NCBI RefSeq assembly: GCF_011397635.1
Contig: NC_064754.1
Coordinates: 30,174,543-30,238,542 of the forward strand
DNA: 64,000 bases
From: Epinephelus fuscoguttatus
Lineage: Eukaryota > Chordata > Actinopteri > Perciformes > Serranidae
Reading direction: 5' to 3'
Position 1 is the stretch's first letter; every line of letters begins with the position of its first letter. The notes under the pieces were generated by a model, which ran no database searches, had not been told where the DNA came from, and worked only from the letters and a program-made list of their open reading frames with translations. This document shows, one piece after another, positions 46,500 through 57,220 of the stretch. A program made the position numbers and the translations under genes.

Positions 46500-49190
46500 C
46501 CCCAGGAAGAGCAATTTTTAGACATGGAACCTAGACTGAAAAGCAACATGGAGGGGGAAAAGCCGCGGAAAGTGGACAAAGAAAGTTACGAGAACAATGG
46601 CGAGACAGGGAAGGCTAATGAGGTTTTGGCTAACTCAAGCATGCAGGCCATCTATAATGAGATTCGGACACTGAGATCGAATTTTAAAAGTGACGAGTGA
46701 TTTCCGACTTTCTTTTCGTGAAGATAAGAGGAAGGAACTGAACGAGTTTTGGGAAGAAATTAACCAGAACCTCAAAAAAGCTACAGGCGACCTGCCAGCC
46801 ACTAAAGCCTGAGTGACGGAGGCAGAACAATGCATAGCCAACATTGAGGAATGGGACGTGGCAACACAGGAGGCACTTATCCACGCACCGGAGAACCAAG
46901 AGTCTCTGCAAGCAAAGCTAACCAACCTAGAAGCTTGTTCACGCTGCAACAATCTTTGCATGCATGGAATACAGGATCTGAGGGTACCAATTGGGATTTT
47001 GTGGCGAGGCTTATAAAATCAGAACTTGGCCAGCCACTAGCACCTAAAGCGGGATTTATAGTTGTGCACAGACCTTACGCATGCTGCCAATGCTGTTGTG
47101 AGCATTTATACTCGTGTGGCAGTGTGTCTGTGTCACTTTGCAGTTACATTTCCAAAACATTAGTCTGCAGTGGAGGTTTCTGTGAAGTGCTGTAAAGTTT
47201 AGTTGATTTAAAACACACCCAAAACACACATTAAATGCACTTTAAACATGGCTTAATAGAGACAATTTCAAACACAAGTACACAAATTGGCTTCACTATA
47301 ACTTGCAGCATTCACAGACAAATACTTGTCTTTATCTGGACACATTTTCCCCACAAATACAACATGCTAACCTTATTTGCACAAGCCTATGGCATTCTAC
47401 ATTGTATAAATTAGCCTAGCAGCTGGCAATCTTTTCCTCTTCTCATATAAAACCAGGGTAACAGCAACATTTAACAAAGGTAATGGTACATCATTTTGCT
47501 CCATTCCAAATGACAAGGTTCACAGACAAAACAACTGTCATACTAAACACATTTTCCAAACAAATGTCACATGCTAATGTTATTAGCAAAAGCCTATGGC
47601 ATTTTACATTGTATAGATTAGCCTAGCGACAAGTGGAGATTTCCTCTGTTCATATAAAGCCTCGATAAATCCGAAGTATAAATCCCTAAAGGATAAATTA
47701 AACACAAGACTTAAAATGTTATTTTTGTGGAGGCTTTATTTTCTTCACAATTTATTGTTTCTTATCTGTGAAATAAAAGTAAATAAAGCTTCGTTTACAC
47801 TGAGTGAAATTATTTCAGCTTGCAAAAACAGACAGGAGGTCTGGGTTGCCACAATAGTTAAATTTTTGGGGAGGTGCATGTAGGGTACATTGTAGGCTCT
47901 ACATCGAGCCTACGCCGTAGCTACGGTGTCGATTTAATGCAGAAGTATAAACTCCCTATAAGCCTCCCCGGAATGCACAGCCCAGATCGTTGGTGATTTG
48001 CTTCCAGGAGTACATAGTGAAAGAACAGGTGCTGCATGCTGTGTGGAAAAAGTGAGAGGTCCAATATGAAGGGAAGAGGATTTACATCGACCAATATTAT
48101 CCTTCCGAGATACTGCAGAAAAGAAAGGCATACGCAGCGATATTGAAGGAGCTTAAGGCAAAGAGAATCCGGTTTCAGACGACATATACAGCTAAACTGA
48201 GGGTGTTTTTGACAGCGGAGCCCAAATCTACAAGAGTGCATCAGAAGCAGCTAAATCTTTGATCAAGAAAGGATTCTCCTTAGATAACTTCAAGGAGCCT
48301 GATGCTAAGCGCCAAAACAGCCGAGACTAGCAACGTGGGAGAGGGCAGATGCAGACCGCTGCAGGCACACAGTGGACCAGGAGCGCTTACAAGAGAGGCT
48401 ATGGAGTTTCTTCGCAGAAAGCCTTGTCACTCAAAGATTCTTCTTTCTTATTTTTGGACAGTTTACCAGAAGATTTATTACTGTCACTCTTCGACCCTGC
48501 CTGAGTTGAATCCTAACCGGTTAAAGATGAACCCTTTTTGGAGCTGACGGTAAAGGTACAGAGGGCTTCTTTTTTTTTTCGCACACAAGGGAGGTCCTCG
48601 ACTGACACGAGGATTTCCTCTCAATTCGAGATTTCACTTTGAGATTTTTTCCTGTTTTCCGTGGGTTTTATTATTATTTTTCTTTCTCTTCTTTCCTTTG
48701 GGATTGAATATGTATTTTTCTTCTTGCAAGCTTTATGTGGTTAATTGTATTCGATAGGTTGTCGTGGGCAGTGTTACACAAGTTTAAGCAATGTAAAAAG
48801 AATATATGCATAAACAGGAATACAAGATAGTTACACAATGGCCTGCATAATCCAATAAAATAGAGTAAAATCATTGCAAAGAGAACAAGAATGGTTGCAG
48901 ATAATTTTTCGGCAGGAAACCCACCTATCCCCAGCAGAGCATGAAAATTTTAAAAGACTGGGTTTTCAAAATACATATTATTCATCACATAAATCTGGAA
49001 GGAGGAGGGGGGGTAGCTAACCTGATTTCTAATGCAGTAAATTTTGAATTCATATCTGAAGTCAAAGATAAAGAGGGAAGTTACATGTTGCTTAAGGGCA
49101 AATTAGATAACAAAGCTGTTACATTACTTTATGTGTACGCACCTTCAGGGAGCAATAAATCATTCTTTAAGAAATAATTTGAGTAGTATA
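46500..49190 (+). mobile_element. Decayed L1-type LINE, interrupted twice
   Basis: ORF1 pieces: 46520-47075 (coiled-coil text, then CNNLCMHGI and WDFVARLIKSELG) and 47956-48260 (VICFQEYIVKEQVL and ILQKRKAYAAILKELKAKRI), in several frames with stops. ORF2 starts near 48850: the endonuclease shows FRQETHLSP, RRGGVANLISN and LLYVYAPSGSN. The reverse transcriptase is absent, because the element stops at about 49185 where the Polinton begins. A foreign segment (about 47076-47955) splits ORF1. Not active. Confidence 0.8.
47076..47955. mobile_element. Unknown insertion inside the L1 ORF1
   Basis: Noncoding and AT-rich, lying between ORF1 text that breaks after GTGCACAGACC and resumes at about 47950. 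It contains CTACATCGAGCCTACGCCGT, typical of terminal parts of some fish DNA transposons, near its right end. It also contains two related blocks of about 100 bp (around 47360-47420 and 47560-47640, sharing AAAGCCTATGGCATT-like text). Exact borders and class are unresolved. Confidence 0.5.
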
Positions 49191-49258
49191 AGGGGACCAG
49201 CTTTGCGCGTGCATGTGAAATGCGCGTGCACGTGAGACGTGCGTGCGTGCGTGCACGT

Positions 49259-49338
49259 GAACCCCCCCCCCCCCCCCTACACCCGCCCCTCCCCCACCCC
49301 ACCCCCCACCCCCCTTCCGGTTCCCCCCCCCCCCCCAC
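49259..49338. repeat. C-rich tract near the Polinton left end
   Basis: Runs of 5 to 16 C separated by A, T or G. The minus strand would be strongly G-quadruplex prone. It follows a CGTGCACGTG alternating block at 49205-49258. Confidence 0.9.
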
Positions 49339-49341
49339 ACC

Positions 49342-49537
49342 GTCATATGAAATCCAGCTCTCATTGGTTAAACATAGCGCCTCCTTCTGGGGGGCTGGTT
49401 TCCAATGAAACCCTAACTATTGGCTAATCAAAAGCCCTCCGTCATACGAAAATCCTGCTCTCATTGGTTAAACATAGCGCCTCCTTCTGGGGCTGGTTTC
49501 CAATGAAACCCTAACTATTGGCTAATCAAAAGCCCCT
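49342..49537. repeat. Two tandem 98-bp units with CCAAT boxes
   Basis: Unit 1 is 49342-49440 and unit 2 is 49441-49537. Both hold CTCATTGGTTAAACATAGCG, GGTTTCCAATGAAACC and CTATTGGCTAATC, that is, three CCAAT/ATTGG boxes each. They lie 430 bp upstream of a TATA box and probably serve as an enhancer. Confidence 0.85.
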
Positions 49538-49567
49538 CCTTGCGCCCCTGCACGGAAAAATGTCGAC

Positions 49568-49622
49568 AGGTGTTGATTCGTCACCTCGCCGGAAAGTAGC
49601 GACAAGTGTTGATTCAACACTT
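49568..49622. promoter_or_regulatory. Two GTGTTGATTC palindromic motifs
   Basis: 49568-49586 (AGGTG...CACCT, imperfect) and 49604-49622 (AAGTGTTGATTCAACACTT, perfect around the central T) lie 36 bp apart. They have the form of a repeated dimer-binding site. Confidence 0.5.
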
Positions 49623-49780
49623 CACCTAGCCCAGACCACTGCGCATGGCGCCGGATGTCCGAGATCAGAGGAATTAAGAATGCACGGATGTTTTTACAAC
49701 GACCCCCCTGCTGTGCAGCATCTGTTCGGTGTAATAAATGTTCAGACATGTCCGGGCAAAACACGAGAAGAAAGTACAGT

Positions 49781-49873
49781 AGCCAATCATACAGCAAGGC
49801 TAGACCAACAACCAATCAGGGTTTCATGATGTGTGTCGTGTTTGTTTTATTGTTTTACCCAAATGTATAAAAA
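49781..49873 (+). promoter_or_regulatory. Polinton left-arm promoter
   Basis: CCAAT boxes at about 49783 (AGCCAATCA) and 49809 (AACCAATCA), then TATAAAAA at 49866-49873. Transcription would start around 49895-49900, about 65 nt before the ATG of the spliced left-arm gene. Confidence 0.6.
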
Positions 49874-49962
49874 TCCCAGTGAAACAAGCAGAGGATCTTT
49901 TAAAAAAAGTCTAGGTTGCGTGAAACACAGCGGACCCTTTTCTACAGCTTTTACTGCGGACA

Positions 49963-50764
49963 ATGGCCTCAATTAACGGTAAGCGTGCCTAAACTATATT
50001 GGATAACATTGCTCTCTAGATACTTAATTTTTCTCAGAAAAACATTCTAAAAACAACAACTACAAAAAAAAAAAGTATTTCTCATTAGGTACAGCTGCTG
50101 ACGATTCGGAGTTGAAAACCGTGCCCCTGCACCCGCTGCAGCAGCCGTAAGTTAACATATCATTTCGTAGTGTGCGTGCTTGTGTGTGATTACTTATTTT
50201 CATTATTACTGTTATTAAATTCTAAATCTAACGAATGTATTTTCGTTTTAAATCTTGATCTAATGAATGTATTTTATTATTATTATTTTAAAGAGTGTGT
50301 TACTAAGCTAAATAAATGGTATTACTTTCCAGCTGCAGCACAAAGACGCTCACTTTCGTTGAAAAGGCGCAGAACAGACCCTCCAGCCTCTGCTGCTGCT
50401 AGAGATTTTATACCGTAAGACTGTTTTATTTTTATATTTTATTTATCATTAATGGGGGAATGCTTGCGGCATCATTGCAAACATCTGTTTTACCTCCTCT
50501 TTCTCCACAGTGCACAGCGCAGGCCACTGAGACCCCTCAATCAGTTTTCTAGCGGGTTTAACACGTAAGACACAATGTTTTAACGCTACTTTATATGAAT
50601 ATTATGTTAATATGTGTCGGATACAGAATACTGCTAACATATCGTTTTGTTTGTTTTTGTTTTTTCCATAACAGTGCCTGGGCGATTCACCAGGACTACC
50701 CGGCTGAAAATTTCCAGAGGGTTACCGTCAGGACAAGGATTTCTCACGTAAGACACGTCGTTAT

Positions 50765-50803
<39 letters not shown>

Positions 50804-51387
50804 GCAGCCTAATAATGATAATAATATTGATAATAATGATAACGTTAATGTTGTATTTTTTTAAACAGTGCTCAACCGCCTGAGCTGGCCACGCAAGAAA
50901 CAAGCGCCGCGTAGCTGCGTTACTGGTTGTCCAGGGATTATCTGCGGGTGAAGCGTGGAGCGCACTAGGATCGGGCGGTGTAGAATCGGCTCCAACGGCT
51001 GTTGAGGAGTGCTTCAACGGCACATTCGAGGAGGTCGGGGAGTCTGTGAACTCGTTTCCTAACGGTCGAGAGGAAGTCGGCGGAACAGCGGACGCCCAGC
51101 AGCGTGAGAGGGCATCGATCAGTGAGGAACACGGGCCATCTCCTCCTCCTCCTCCTCCTCCGCACCGGCGGCTATTTAACGTGGGAATATCTACAGAGGC
51201 TTTGTGGAGTCAGCAGGAGTCGCTCTCTCCACCACAGAACACCAGCCTACAGCATCAGCACGAAGTAAGCAAAGATCTATTTTCTACGAGTACACCTGTG
51301 AAGGCTGGCGTTGCTGATACTGGTGCTGCTTCTGCTCCGCAGCGGGGAGGTGTGTGTGGGAATCTCCCACAATCCCCACATTATTAA
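49963..51387 (+). CDS. Polinton spliced left-arm protein, unknown function
   Basis: Not recognised. Candidate exons: 49963-49978 (MASIN), 50089-50146, 50333-50414, 50511-50564, 50675-50747 and 50869-51387. Donors are mostly GTAAGA or GTAAGT, and acceptors are CAG or TAG followed often by TG. Exons 3-6 join in one frame with a single TGA at 50881-50883; the exon 2 to 3 join is off by one base. Exon 3 encodes a basic segment (RRSLSLKRRRTDPP), a possible nuclear signal. Exon 6 is acidic and Pro/Ser-rich with a PPPPPPP run. Small spliced exons are unusual beside the intronless core genes. Probably an accessory or regulatory protein, now disrupted. Confidence 0.45.
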
Positions 51388-51494
51388 TAGGTGCTGACTA
51401 TATTACAGATTTTGATGATCTGTTAGACAGTAGTGGTGAGTTCCGACACAGTAACTTACCCGACTTACTGACTTTATCACCTGTAACCGCTTAA

Positions 51495-52115
51495 TATCCT
51501 CCTCCCAGTGTTTTTGCTGACGTTGTTGTTGAAAACGGTGAGGAGGAGAGCATAGCATTTATTGATGCACATCCAGGCCAGGCCTCCAGCCCGCCTCAGC
51601 CTATCCCTTTTCCCCTGCCTCCTCCAGTAGGTGTTGTTGTTGATGTTGATGAGAGTGTAGTGTTTGTTGATGCGTATCCAAGCCATCCCTCCAGCCCTCC
51701 CGGCCTATCCTCACCCCTGTCTCATCCAGTAGGTGTAGGTGTAGTTGTTGATGCTGATGTTGAGAGTGTATTGAGCCATACGTCCCGCCTCCACCCAGCA
51801 GCTGCCTACCCTCCTCAGCCTATTACCGACCCTGTCTCACCCTCTGATTCTCCCACCCCAGTGGCTGTTCTAGCAAGAGAGAACGCATTGCTCAAAACCA
51901 GGTGCAGGCATCAGGCTAGGCTAATCAGGCGCGAACAGCGTCAGAAAAGATTTGCCGAGACGCGATACCTCCTCCTGGCAAGCGAGCGGCGAAACCTGAT
52001 TAGGAGCACTAAAACTAACGAGCGACGCTACAGAGCCCTTAATACACAGGTACATTTGCTTAAACAGAGCGTCGGCACCTTAGTGAATTACAGCACACAA
52101 TCACAACATCAATAA
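51495..52115 (+). CDS. Polinton basic coiled-coil protein
   Basis: Open for 207 codons; a CCTCCTCCCAG acceptor just before 51511 suggests it is a further exon rather than an independent gene. The N-terminal half is Pro/Val/Asp-rich with two or three repeats (GVVVDVDESVVFVDAYPSHP-like). The C-terminal 75 residues are basic and heptad-like (LARENALLKTRC, RLIRREQRQKRF, ERRYRALNTQVHLLKQSV), resembling a bZIP or coiled-coil dimer region. The first in-frame ATG is at 51660. DNA binding is possible but unproven. Confidence 0.5.
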   Translation, partial: YPPPSVFADVVVENGEEESIAFIDAHPGQASSPPQPIPFPLPPPVGVVVDVDESVVFVDAYPSHPSSPPGLSSPLSHPVGVGVVVDADVESVLSHTSRLHPAAAYPPQPITDPVSPSDSPTPVAVLARENALLKTRCRHQARLIRREQRQKRFAETRYLLLASERRNLIRSTKTNERRYRALNTQVHLLKQSVGTLVNYSTQSQHQ

Positions 52116-52155
52116 ATAACTTAGTAGACGCACTGTATAGAAAAACAGGAGCACA

Positions 52156-55100
52156 TTGTTAAGTAACGTAGATAATGGCACCACCGAGGAAAATGTTAAA
52201 ACGAATGAGCACCCAGGTCGGGATGGTCGTTATGACACAGATGACGAAAGCACACATTTTACTGATAATGTCGATTCGTCCCAGTGCACTACAGAGGGGC
52301 GTGCTTTGACAGGTACAGTTAGGGAACGTTTTAACACACCCTCTGGACCAGATGTATTGGCTAGCCACAGCAGTGTTATGCGCTGGTCCAGATACATTAT
52401 AAAAGAATGCGGGGATAGAGAAGAGAACAGCACTGTTTTTAAGAGACAGAATTTTATGCCCATCATCATCAGCGTCATCACCATCACTCGCTTGCGGTTC
52501 AGGTTCTGGTGTTGCTGCTACTCCGCTACATCTAATGCTGATGTTATTGTAGAAATCGGTGTTAATAATAACAACAGTGACAACGATAATATAGCATCAC
52601 CATGCCGCTGCTGTCAGTTCTGGGACTGTGAGTGTCTCTCGTGTGAATGTGTGCGTGATAATGGAGCCTCTGCTGATGATGCTGCTCTCAGTTCTGGGTC
52701 CGTGAGTGTCTCTGGTGTGAATGTGTGTGATCGCGGGGTCTCTGCTGAGCATGCTGCTATCAGTTCTGGGACCGTGAGTGTCTCTGGTGCCTCTGCTGAG
52801 CATGCTGCTATCAGTTCTGGGGCCGTGAGTGTCTCTGGTGTGAATGTGAGTGATCGCGGGGTCTGTGCTGAACATGCTGCTGTCGGTTCTGTGAGTAACT
52901 CTATGGTCTGTCAACACGGCGCAGGAAATCCGGTAGAAGGAACACCTGCTGTTCCATCTACCAGTACAGGCGGTGCACAGTTGCGTGTCCGTGACATACC
53001 TAGATTCAACGCTGCCGAATTTCGCCAGAGGGTCGATTTCAGAGACGTTAGTCTTGATAACATCACCCAGGCAATTGACGGTGTTAGAGAGAGGTTGTCA
53101 TGCGTGATTGGTGCAGCCTTAGAGGACTCTCCTGCAGGTAGTGTATTAAATGTGGTTTTGAGAGGACCATCTCTAGCCAGCGATGTGCAGGCTGTTTTAA
53201 GCTCTGACAACGCATATAACGCTGACGAGTTTTTGGAGGTGGTCTCTCAAGTTGTGCAGAGTAATGACACGTCGCTGACAGATGATGATCTGGAGTTTGT
53301 TGTGACCGTGGCACGGGGTAGTAGTGGTGGTGGTTCTAGACTGAGGCTAGGAAGCGTCCTTATGATGAAATTTTATCTAAGAAGGAAGGCACCTGTATAA
53401 CCCTGAAAACGACGTGTCTCAGAACAGTCTTTGTTTCTCTCTTTGTCTCGCCCATTTTGTTAATGAAAGCTTGTCTGCCACTGATAAAATGCAGTATGCT
53501 AAACAACTGCATAGCGCTGTAGGATTTGATGAAACCCACAAGGTGTCGCTCTCTGATATCACAAAATTTGAACATCACTTAAACATAAAAATCGTAGTAT
53601 TCCACCATGGTTCAGGCGTAAACACCTGCAGTGTTACAAAACCCATGACGCTGTACACGCCAGCACTGTGTGGATGTACCTGCACAATGACCATTATTAC
53701 CTGATTGTAAATAAAACCGGTTTCTTTGGCGGGACCTATGTGTGTGACTACTGTTACGGTTCATACACAGAACCGTTTAAGCACGTTTGTAAATACCTCT
53801 GCAATGTTTGTTATACACAGTGTCACATGCACACAGGGCCACTGTAAAATGTACAGGGTGTAAACGAATCTGCAAGTCCAGACACTGCTATAATCAGCAT
53901 AAACACTCACTCTAAACACGACGCAGCGCCGTGTGACAAAGTGAAATATTGTGAAGAGTGTGGTAAAACCTACAATGCGGCAAGAACGCAGCATAAATGC
54001 AAGCCACCAAAGTGTACACACTGCGGCGAGGCCCTAAATGAGAGCGATGCTGTACACCAATGTTTTATCCAGCCGCTGAAAAAACAAAACCCACACACAA
54101 AATACATATTTTTTGATTTTGAGACACGTTATCACGAGGGCAAGCGAAGCAAACTTTGTGTGTGCTATGGACACAGAGGGAAACAAATTTTGTTTCAACA
54201 CCCTGAAATGCGTTGACACGTTTGTTAAACGGTACCGGCAGCCAAAATATAGGGGTACACATTTATTGCACACAACGCCTCTGGGTTTGATAATTACATA
54301 CTGCTGGAATATTTTGTGCAACAGGGATCCCTCCCACAGTAACCATGCGTGGCAGTAGGGTCATCCTGATGTATGACAAGGCGTTCCAGCAACGCTGGAT
54401 CGATTCTTTCAGCTTTCTACCCATGCGTTTATCCAGGACACCGGCTGCCATGGGTTTTGAGGACATGGAGAAGGGTATTTTCCGCAGTTCAACACCAGGG
54501 CGACGAGTACTATGTGGGAAATACCCGACCCTCTTATTACGGTACAACACCATGTCTGACAGTGACAAGCATAGGTTCATGATCTGGTATGACACCGTCC
54601 GTGAGAAAACCTTTGATTTCCAGACAGAAATTCGCCACTACTGTGTTAATGATGTAGAAGTGCTTCGCAAGGCCTGTCTAATTTATCGTGAGACATTTAT
54701 CAGGTGCACAGACCTCGACCCGTTCGCGTTCACGACACTGGCGACGAGTTGCATGGGCGTTTTCAAAACGCGTTTTCTCCAAAGACACCCTTGCCCTCAC
54801 GTATGAAGGCGCATACACACGGCAGAATAAAACCTATTCTGAGGTGTCTATGCAATGGCTGGAATACGTGGCCAGGTAGAAGGCTCCAGATTAGACACGC
54901 TTTGAACCACGGTGAGCAACAATTTGGGCAGTTTTTGTGGATGGGTATAACAGGGCCACAAACACATGCTACGAGTTTGCGGGATGCTTTTTCACGGATG
55001 TGTCAAGTGTTGCGTCCAGACCGAAGTGAATCCTGTCACAAAAAAACCTATGGCAGTCTGTACCACTCATTCTGTGAAAAATATCAGCGTTGAAAAGTGT

Positions 55101-56567
55101 GCATGGTCTGCGTGTGGTGGTGATGTGGGAATGTGAGTGGGAGGCGCTAAAACGTTCAGACCCATCTGTTCAGGCGCACCTCAACACTTACAGGCTCAAA
55201 GAACGCCTCGACCCACGACAAGCCCTTTTTGGAGGTCGAACAAACGCCATCAAGATGAACCACAAGGCAGATAACGCAGATGAGAAAATCATATACTACG
55301 AATTCACAAGCCTGTATCCTACTGTACAGTCAAAAAAACAATACCGGTTGGACACCCTCAAATTATCCACGAGATTTTGGTCCGGTAGAAAACTATTTCG
55401 GGTTTGTAAAGTGTACCGTGCTTCCTCCCAGAGGTCTGTACCACCCGTACTGCCCTACAGGTGTCACAACTGGCTCATGTTTACGTTGTGTGGCAGGTGT
55501 GGTGCTGAGTTAAACCAGACCAGTGTCTGTGCGCATACTGACGCCGAGCGACAGCTGTCAGGTGTGTGGGTCTCGTTTGAACTTCAGAAAGCTGTCGAGA
55601 AGGGGTACCTGATTGTCTGCATTGATGAAGTGTGGCATTTCCCAAACAAGACAGACACCTTGTTCAAGGAATATGTCAAGACGTTTTTGAAGTGTAAGCA
55701 GGAGGCGTCAGGCTACCCCGGGCATGTCATTACTCCTGCAGAGAAAGCCCAGTACATACGTGACTACCATGAAAAGGAGGATTTTACTCGATGCTGACAA
55801 AATCTGTGTCAACAAGGCGGTCAGGAATTGTAACAAGCTTCTCCTGAACTCATTGTGGGGCAGATTCAGCATGCGGAGTAACATGCCCTCCTGCGAGTTA
55901 ATTACAGAACCGGAGAGATTCACGCAGCTCATGTTCAGCGACCATTATGGCGTCGTCAGTTTGGGTTTATATCCGATGGCGTGGCCATTGTCCAGTGGTG
56001 TCACGCAGATGGTAAGGCGTCCAGAGTGAATGATGTGAATGTGTTCATAGGGGCTATGACCACCGCCTATGCTAGGCTGATGCTGTATGACTTGTTGGAC
56101 AGGCTGCAGGAGCGTGTGCTGTACTGTGACACGGACAGCGTCATTTTCACGTCCGGCCCAGGTGATTGGGTTCCCCCTCTAGGCTCATACTTGGGTGACT
56201 TAACCGACGAGATCAATGACGGTGATGTGTGCGGGCTCCCAGAGGAAGATTATATCACAGAGTTTGTGTCTGGGGTCCAAAGTGTTACGCCTACTGCACA
56301 AAACTTGGTAAAACGCAGGTCAAGTGCAAGGGTGTCACACTTAACGCCAAAATGCAGCAGTGCTCACCCACGAGTCGCAAGGGGTTGGTCCAGTCCTTTG
56401 TGACCAATCAGAACACTCAGATGCATGTGATCACAGAGGCGGAACCCATCAGGCGTGATAACAAGAAGTTTCATCTTAAAAATGACGTAGTACACAAAAA
56501 AGTCAAGGTTGTGTATAACAAGCGCAGAGTCCTGTCAGACTACAGCACCCTACCTTATGGCTACTAA
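52156..56567 (+). pseudogene. Polinton protein-primed family B DNA polymerase, broken
   Basis: Would replicate the element from terminal-protein primers. The first piece, 52156-53400, is a long undamaged frame whose end reads EFLEVVSQVVQSN and FVVTVARG. No in-frame ATG fits its start; an ATG at 52175 is in another frame. Later pieces lie in changing frames: 53414-53704, then a Cys-rich zinc region at about 53740-54090, and exonuclease motif I FFDFETR near 54110. Motif A region YYEFTSLYP is near 55294, motif B KLLLNSLWGRF near 55840 and motif C YCDTDS at 56122-56139. The last piece ends PYGY at 56567. At least seven frame breaks exist, and motif A has Glu where Asp is catalytic. Not functional. 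Confidence 0.9.
52600..52905 (+). repeat. In-frame minisatellite in the polymerase N-terminal region
   Basis: Four imperfect units of up to 72 nt, one shortened to 51 nt, all in frame. Each encodes AAISSGTVSVSG-type text followed in the longer ones by VNV.DRGVSAEH. Confidence 0.85.
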
Positions 56568-57220
56568 CATCTCTTTTGACTCAAGACTGCAGCATCCGTT
56601 TAGTTTGGTGGTGAGTGGTCCTCAAATTGTGGGAAGACATATTTTGTCAAGGGTCTTATTGAAAATGCATCTACAGTTATTTCACATAACATTGATAATT
56701 TGGTCTACGATACTCATGCTGGCAACCTTTATATGACCAACTCCTTAAATTAAGAGACATCAACTTTGTTAAAGGGTTACCCGATTCCCTGTGTGACGAG
56801 CTATTACCCCGGACAAGACTAATCTACTCGTCATAGACGATTTAATGAATGACGCAAGTGACAATATAGAAGTTCAGAATGTATTCACCAAATATGTCCA
56901 CCATAGAAATCTCAGCTGTATATATCTGGTTCAAAATTTGTTTATACAAGGCAAGGCTAGCAGAACCATTAGTTTAAACACAAACTACCTTGTCTTGTTC
57001 AAAAACCCTAGGGATAAATATCAGGTTACACTCCTGGGCAAACAGATGTTTCGGAAACACTAAATATTTTTTAGAGGCGTTTACTGACGCCACTAGTTCC
57101 GCATACAGGTATCTCCTCATAGATTATAAAGCTGTCACTCCAGACCACTTGAGGCTCAGAACCGCTTTGTTGTCAAATCAGCAGGTTGTTTATATGCCTA
57201 AAAAACAAAGGGCTAAATAA
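56557..57220 (+). pseudogene. Polinton packaging ATPase (FtsK/HerA-A32 type), frameshifted
   Basis: Powers packaging of genome into capsids in related viruses. The ATG at 56557 overlaps the polymerase end. The P-loop region is split: VVSGP is read in one frame near 56612, while the Cys-Gly-Lys-Thr core follows in another. A Walker B-like LVIDDLMNDASDN lies near 56825-56860. Sensor-like text LSCIYLVQNLF is at about 56910 and TNYLVLFKNPRD at 56982. A further shift occurs near 57060, then the frame runs to TAA at 57218-57220. About 220 residues in total, normal for the family. Inactive as it stands. Confidence 0.85.

Noticed and set aside
49342..49537. CRISPR-like repeats
   Set aside because: Only two adjacent units without spacers, in a vertebrate genome; promoter repeats fit better.
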